62,869 nt of DNA from Pseudacidovorax intermedius. Its GTDB lineage: Bacteria; Pseudomonadota; Gammaproteobacteria; Burkholderiales; Burkholderiaceae_C. The notes under the pieces are model-generated. The model made no database searches. It saw nothing but the letters and a program-made list of their open reading frames with translations, and was not told the origin of the DNA. The stretch covers positions 1 to 62,869 of the forward strand of contig NZ_QQAV01000018.1 of NCBI RefSeq assembly GCF_003350475.1, in the 5' to 3' direction. This document shows, piece by piece, positions 58,695 through 62,869 of this stretch (its first letter is position 1; every line of letters starts with the position of its first letter). Position numbers and translations under genes: made by a program.

Positions 58695-60148
58695 CGGATC
58701 TCTCCCACCGGGCCGAAGGGGCTGCGCGGCCGCTTGGCCGCCGACGACATGGGCTGTGGCCGCAGCGTAGCGACGGTCAGTTGGTCGTCACCGAAATAGC
58801 GGCCGGCCACGGCCTGCACCTGCGCCGGCGTCACGGCCAGCAGCTTGGCCAGCATGCGGGCATCGGCATCGAGCGGCAGGCCCTGCACCCACTGGCTGCC
58901 CAGCTCGCGCGCCTGGGCCATGACCGAGTCGCGCTTGTAGGTTTCGCTGGCGACCCACTGCGTCTTCACGCGGGCGAGTTCGGACTCGGAAACGCCTTCC
59001 TGAGCAATGCGCGCCACCTGGGCACGTAAGGCCGCCTCGACGGCCTCGGTGGTCTTACCGGCCGCCGGAACGCCGGCCAGGTAGAAGAGCTGCGGCCCGC
59101 GGCCGTAGAGGCCGTAGCCGGCGCTCACGCCGTCGGCCACGCGCTCGGGCCCGCGCACCAGCGCACGGTCCAGCCGCGAGCCGTTGTAGCCGTCGAGCAC
59201 CGCCGCCAGCACCAGCAGGGCCCAGGCGTCGGAGTCCTCGTCGAGGGAATCCAGCTGCGGCACACGGAAGGCCAGCGACACATAGGCCTGCTCGGCGGGT
59301 GCCTTGAATTCGATGCGCCGGATGCCGCGCTGCGGCAGCTCGGTGTAGGGCTTGCGAACCGGCACGGCGCGCGCCGGGATGCGACCGTAGTAGCGCTCGG
59401 CCAGCGCCCGCACCTTCTGCGGATCGACATCGCCGGCCACCACGATCGCGGCGTTCTCGGGCACGTACCAGCGGCGGTAGAAGCCGCGCACGTCATCCGC
59501 AGTCATGGCCGACAGGTCGCTCATCCAGCCGACCACCGGCCGGCGATAGGGGGAGGCGTTGAAGATGGCGGCGTTCTGCTGCTCGCCCAGCAGTGCGCGC
59601 GGCTGGTCTTCGGTGCGCATGCGGCGCTCCTCCTTCACCACCTCGATCTCACGCTTGAATTCGTCGTCCGGCCACTGGTTGCTGGCGAAGCGGTCCGCCT
59701 CCAGACGCATGGCCTCTTCCAGCCGCTCGACGGGGATCTGCTGGTAGTAGCCGGTGTAGTCGCGGGTGGTGAAGGCGTTCTCGCGCCCGCCCAGCGCCGC
59801 CACCCGGCGCGAGAACTCGCCGGGCTTGAGCAGGGCCGAACCCTTGAACATCATGTGCTCGACCACGTGCGCGACACCGCTGGTGCCATCGAGCTCGTCG
59901 ACGGAGCCGACGCGCACCCACAGCATCTGCACGGCCGTGGGGGCCCGGTGGTCCGGTTGCACGATCAGCGTCATGCCGTTGGCCAGCCGGAACTGCTGGG
60001 GCGGCTGGGCCGCCGAAGGCAATGCGGAGGGAGTGAGGGGCGCCACTTCGGCGGGGGGCTGCTGGGCATGGACGGGCACCGCCTGTACAAGGCAGGCCGC
60101 CAGCAGGGCCGCAGCAAGGGGCCGGCGGCTCGGCGGGGGGTGTTTCAT
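58691..60148 (-). CDS. M16-family zinc metallopeptidase
   Basis: A 485-residue exported protease with signal RRPLAAALLAACLVQAVPVHA. The inverted zinc motif HVVEHMMFKG (HxxEH, about 96-100) and the distal Glu in RLEADRF complete the metal site. RDYTGYYQQIP and the inactive C-terminal half follow. It forms an operon with the zinc-less M16 gene (4-nt overlap) and is divergent from ftsY. It is likely a periplasmic peptidase; the substrate is unknown. Confidence 0.95.
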   Translation of the reverse strand: MKHPPPSRRPLAAALLAACLVQAVPVHAQQPPAEVAPLTPSALPSAAQPPQQFRLANGMTLIVQPDHRAPTAVQMLWVRVGSVDELDGTSGVAHVVEHMMFKGSALLKPGEFSRRVAALGGRENAFTTRDYTGYYQQIPVERLEEAMRLEADRFASNQWPDDEFKREIEVVKEERRMRTEDQPRALLGEQQNAAIFNASPYRRPVVGWMSDLSAMTADDVRGFYRRWYVPENAAIVVAGDVDPQKVRALAERYYGRIPARAVPVRKPYTELPQRGIRRIEFKAPAEQAYVSLAFRVPQLDSLDEDSDAWALLVLAAVLDGYNGSRLDRALVRGPERVADGVSAGYGLYGRGPQLFYLAGVPAAGKTTEAVEAALRAQVARIAQEGVSESELARVKTQWVASETYKRDSVMAQARELGSQWVQGLPLDADARMLAKLLAVTPAQVQAVAGRYFGDDQLTVATLRPQPMSSAAKRPRSPFGPVGEIR

Positions 60149-60178
60149 AGAATGGCTCGGATTCTAAAAAGCGCCTGG

Positions 60179-61636
60179 ATGTTCAGTTTTTTCAAGAAAA
60201 AGCCGCCGGCGGAGCCTGCGGCGCCGGCCGGCTCCCCGCCCTCCTCTGCACCTGCGCCGGCCCCTGAAGCCGGCAGCGGACGCTCGGTGTTCTCGCCTTC
60301 GAGCTGGTTCGGAAACAAGCCGAGCGCGCCGGCACCTGGGCCTTCGCCACTGCCTCCCGCCGCGGCACCGGTGGCGCACGCACCGGCACCGGCCCCGGTT
60401 GCTCCGGCATCGCCCGGCCCGTCGGTCGCACCGCAGCCCCCGGCCCCCACACCCAGCCCGGCGCCGACGCCTGCGGTGCCCCCTGTCGTGCCGCCGACCC
60501 AGGCACCCGCTCCTGCCGACCGCGACATCCCGTCGGTTGCCCCGGCATCGGTGACGCCACCGACCCCACCGGCTCCCGCAGCGCCGCCCGCCAGTGTCGC
60601 CACGCCCGCCCCCGTGCCGGTCGCCCCGCCGACGGCCGTGGTGCGGCCGGCGCCGCCCGTCGGCGCCGAGCCGGCGCCTGAGCCTTCGCGGCAGGGCTGG
60701 CTCAACCGCCTTCGCACGGGGCTCAAGAAGACCGGCAGCGGCATCCAGGCCGTGTTCGTCAATGCCCAGATCGACGACGAGCTCTACGAACAGCTGGAAG
60801 AAGCGCTGCTGATGGCCGACACCGGCATCCCGGCCGCGGAGCACATCCTGCAGGACCTGAAGGACCGCGTGTGGCGCCACAGCGCCACCACGCCCCAGGC
60901 CGTGCGCGCCCTGCTGGTGGACGCCGTGGCCGAGGTGCTCAAGCCGCTGGAAAAGCCGCTGGAGATCGGCCGCCACACGCCCACCGTGATCATGGTCGCG
61001 GGCGTCAACGGCGCGGGCAAGACCACCTCCATCGGCAAGCTCACCAAGCACCTGGCCAACGAAGGCTGCACGGTGCTGCTGGCCGCGGCCGACACCTTCC
61101 GCGCCGCCGCGCGTGAGCAACTCGCCATCTGGGCCGACCGCAACTTGGTCGAGATCGTCAGCCAGGCGGGCGGCGACCCGTCCGCCGTCGCCTTCGATGC
61201 CGTCAACGCGGGCAAGGCGCGCGGCAAGGACGTGGTGCTGGTCGACACCGCCGGCCGCCTGCCGACGCAGCTGCATCTGATGGACGAGCTCAAGAAGATC
61301 AAGCGCGTGATCGGTAAGGCCGACACCGACGCGGCCGGCGGCATGGCCGCGCCGCACGAGGTGCTGCTGGTCATCGATGGCAACACCGGCCAGAACGCGC
61401 TGGCGCAGGTCAAGGCCTTCGACGATGCGCTGGGCCTCACCGGTCTGGTGGTCACCAAGCTCGACGGCACCGCCAAGGGCGGCGTGCTCTGCGCCATCGC
61501 CCGCTGGGGCGAGGAACGCGCCCGGACCAAGCCGGGCACGGCGCCGGTGCCGGTCTACTTCATCGGCGTCGGCGAGAAGCTCGAGGACCTCGAAACCTTC
61601 GACGCCCGCGAGTTCGCCCAGGCGCTGGTGGGCTGA
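60179..61636 (+). CDS. ftsY: Signal recognition particle receptor FtsY
   Basis: SRP receptor GTPase for co-translational membrane targeting. It has 485 residues. The short basic start MFSFFKKK is followed by an unusually long Ala/Pro-rich linker (about 9-170). The N domain begins about 175 and the G domain has GVNGAGKTTSIGKL (about 275-288), DTAGRLPTQ (about 356) and TKLDGTAKGG (about 426). The C-terminus ENLEDLE-like GEKLEDLETFDAREFAQALVG is canonical. An ATG at 60152 would add nine residues, but MFSFFKKK is the usual N-terminus. Confidence 0.97.
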   Translation: MFSFFKKKPPAEPAAPAGSPPSSAPAPAPEAGSGRSVFSPSSWFGNKPSAPAPGPSPLPPAAAPVAHAPAPAPVAPASPGPSVAPQPPAPTPSPAPTPAVPPVVPPTQAPAPADRDIPSVAPASVTPPTPPAPAAPPASVATPAPVPVAPPTAVVRPAPPVGAEPAPEPSRQGWLNRLRTGLKKTGSGIQAVFVNAQIDDELYEQLEEALLMADTGIPAAEHILQDLKDRVWRHSATTPQAVRALLVDAVAEVLKPLEKPLEIGRHTPTVIMVAGVNGAGKTTSIGKLTKHLANEGCTVLLAAADTFRAAAREQLAIWADRNLVEIVSQAGGDPSAVAFDAVNAGKARGKDVVLVDTAGRLPTQLHLMDELKKIKRVIGKADTDAAGGMAAPHEVLLVIDGNTGQNALAQVKAFDDALGLTGLVVTKLDGTAKGGVLCAIARWGEERARTKPGTAPVPVYFIGVGEKLEDLETFDAREFAQALVG

Positions 61637-62144
61637 TTGCGCCACAGGCGCGGCGGCTCGCCATGCGCGACCGCCGCTTCGGCGGACGGGCGCAGCTGAT
61701 AGCCGGTCCGCCATGGCTCCGCCCGCAGGAAAGTCCGGCTGCGTCGAACCGCCCGTCGCGCGCGGGCCGCGGGCGGGACAAGCCCCTGCCAGCAATTGGC
61801 CGTGCTGATTCCGATTGGCCCCTGGCCTTGAATTTCAATTCCGGATTGGCCGGCAATCCGTACGCAAAAGAATTGTTTCTTCCACGGTTCGGTCTATTTC
61901 GTCCGAATTGAACTTCGACGTTTCGCGCAGCCTCATGGCGCCCCTGCGACACCCGGCACGTCACCGCTTCGTTACCGCGGCCGTTACGTAACGCCCGCCG
62001 GAACATCCTGGGCGAGGACCCCCGTACCCTCCTCAAAACGCCAAAAAATCCACACTTTTGTGCGTGCCCGCAGCCGCTTTCGCTGCGGCACACGTCTTGC
62101 CCCCTTCAACCGCATCTTTCAACCAGACGCGTGGAGCAAGAGCG
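61637..62144. other. 508-nt intergenic region between ftsY and the adhesin gene
   Basis: No convincing gene is seen; short frames here have shadow-like composition. It contains a CCGCCG-CTTC-GGCGG hairpin near 61665-61685, which could end ftsY transcription. An AT-rich stretch lies at about 61800-61920 (including GAATTTCAATTC), suited to a promoter. A cluster of CGTTAC elements follows at 61970-61993. Confidence 0.6.
61970..61993. promoter_or_regulatory. CGTTAC repeat / CGTTACGTAACG palindrome
   Basis: CGTTAC occurs at 61970-61975 and again 12 bp later at 61982-61987. The second copy forms a perfect 12-bp palindrome with GTAACG (61988-61993). It lies about 150 nt upstream of the adhesin start. 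It resembles a binding site for a dimeric regulator; no regulator can be named. Confidence 0.4.
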
Positions 62145-62869
62145 ATGGCAACGACGACGACCGATACGGCCGGCAATTCCGGCACGGCCCCTGTACTCAT
62201 GGCGCAGGCCTCATCCGCGGGCGTCATGTCCACGCCAATTCCGATGGGGGGTGGCAGCGCCAATGCCGCCGCCGGAATTGGAACGCTGACCAGCGTTTCG
62301 CCCGGCGTGATGGTGGTGCGCGATGGCGTGGACATCCCGGCGCAGGCCAACCAATTGCTTCAGGCGGGTGACCGGGTCCTGGTGCCGCAGGACGGCCAGG
62401 CAGGCGTGGTGTTCAACCCGACGGGGCCGAACACCCAGCCGATCAGCGGCACCTTCGTCGGTGGCACGGACGCCACCGTGACCACCCGCGCGCTCGAAGG
62501 CGGCGGCTCCCAGCTCGATGTGGGGCTTGCCTCGGGCGACCTGCAGGTCGACTCGGGCGTCGACTCCGCCGCGCTGGCCGTGAAGAAGGGCGCGCCCCCG
62601 ATGGCCGGCGGCCTCGGACTCGGCGAGTTCGCCCTGGCCGCCCTGGGCGGTGGACTGGTCCTGGGCGCACTGGCCGGCGGCGGCGACGACAACGGCACGG
62701 CCTTCCCCGTCTTCCTCACACAGCCTGGCGGCACCAACCCGCCCACGACCCCGCCTGATGACGGCGACGCTGATGCTGATGCTGATGCTGATGCTGATGC
62801 TGATGCTGATGCTGATGCTGATGCTGATGCTGATGCTGATGCTGATGCTGATGCTGATGCTGATGCTGA
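62145..62869 (+). CDS. Large surface adhesin, N-terminal part (truncated by window edge)
   Basis: An open frame from the ATG at 62145 runs off the right edge; about 241 codons are visible with no stop. Residues about 45-135 (TLTSVSPGVMVVRDGVDI, LLQAGDRVLVPQDG) look like the FecR-like/retention-module beta domain at the N-terminus of LapA/BapA-type type I-secreted adhesins. A Gly/Ala-rich hydrophobic segment follows at about 155-180 (GEFALAALGGGLVLGALAGGG), then a Pro/Thr/Gly linker. From residue 208 a pure Asp-Ala dipeptide tract runs to the edge. No LapG-type TAAG site is visible. There is no Sec signal, as expected for type I secretion. Confidence 0.75.
   Translation, partial: MATTTTDTAGNSGTAPVLMAQASSAGVMSTPIPMGGGSANAAAGIGTLTSVSPGVMVVRDGVDIPAQANQLLQAGDRVLVPQDGQAGVVFNPTGPNTQPISGTFVGGTDATVTTRALEGGGSQLDVGLASGDLQVDSGVDSAALAVKKGAPPMAGGLGLGEFALAALGGGLVLGALAGGGDDNGTAFPVFLTQPGGTNPPTTPPDDGDADADADADADADADADADADADADADADADADA
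62769..62869 (+). repeat. GCTGAT hexanucleotide tandem repeat (at least 16 copies)
   Basis: A perfect GCTGAT array: 16 full units plus 5 nt up to the window end, in frame with the adhesin gene and coding Ala-Asp. No sequence variation between units is seen. The true copy number is unknown because the window ends inside the array. Confidence 0.97.

Noticed and set aside
60164..61795. Long minus-strand frame opposite ftsY with Gly/Arg repeats
   Set aside because: It mirrors the Ala/Pro-rich FtsY linker and has no start context or domain.
61663..61911. An 82-codon plus-strand frame after ftsY
   Set aside because: Composition is Arg/Pro/Ala shadow-like at first, it crosses the AT-rich promoter-like stretch, and it has no recognisable domain or Shine-Dalgarno.
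62769..62869. Regular short repeats considered as a CRISPR array
   Set aside because: Units are 6 bp, contiguous, without spacers, and in frame with a protein.

Overview
The window is a GC-rich, densely packed chromosomal segment from a betaproteobacterium. It is most likely Burkholderiales, family Comamonadaceae (Variovorax/Acidovorax-like); the genus cannot be fixed from sequence alone. The evidence is protein flavour and gene order: rpsF-priB-rpsR-rplI beside dnaB, ppsA divergent from ppsR, hrcA divergent from nadK-recN-rapZ, mutM facing TPR-lolB-ispE-tRNA-Gln-prs-rplY-pth, and ftsY divergent from an M16 peptidase pair followed by rsmD and coaD. I saw no transposase, integrase, phage gene or CRISPR array.

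Layout. 1-3.2 kb: replication and ribosomal genes on the minus strand (partial ORF, dnaB, rplI, rpsR, priB, rpsF). 3.4-7.8 kb: PEP synthase, its regulatory kinase/phosphorylase PpsR, then a YqjI-like PadR regulator with a DUF3861 gene. 7.9-11.7 kb: B12-dependent class II ribonucleotide reductase NrdJ and a Crp/Fnr-type regulator. 11.8-20.4 kb: hrcA, nadK, recN, rapZ, mutY, a dynamin-like GTPase and mutM. 20.5-27.2 kb: a TPR lipoprotein-biogenesis/isoprenoid/PRPP/translation run (TPR, lolB, ispE, tRNA-Gln(TTG), prs, rplY, pth), a small secreted protein and a YfhL-type ferredoxin.

27.2-56.0 kb is a transport and catabolism block set between ferredoxin and coaD, genes that I recall lying close together in related genomes. 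It holds: a complete peptide-type ABC transporter followed by a TTC38-like TPR protein and a phosphoribosyltransferase; a GntR-controlled operon of a nitrate/taurine-type ABC transporter with a RutB-like amidohydrolase; an M20 amidohydrolase divergent from a second complete peptide-type ABC transporter; a toxin-antitoxin pair; adenosine deaminase, nucleoside hydrolase and histidine phosphatase; a Yip1-like membrane protein; an alpha/beta hydrolase; an AraC regulator; a beta-lactamase-fold serine hydrolase; and 5-oxoprolinase PxpBCA. Together they look like scavenging of peptides, pyroglutamate and nucleosides.

56.0-61.6 kb returns to housekeeping genes (coaD, rsmD, two M16 peptidase-family proteins, ftsY). 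The last 0.7 kb starts a large surface adhesin whose Ala-Asp dipeptide tract is encoded by a perfect GCTGAT tandem repeat that runs off the right edge. Most start codons were chosen from family N-termini, Shine-Dalgarno spacing or stop/start overlaps, because the longest open frames often extend too far upstream in this GC-rich DNA.
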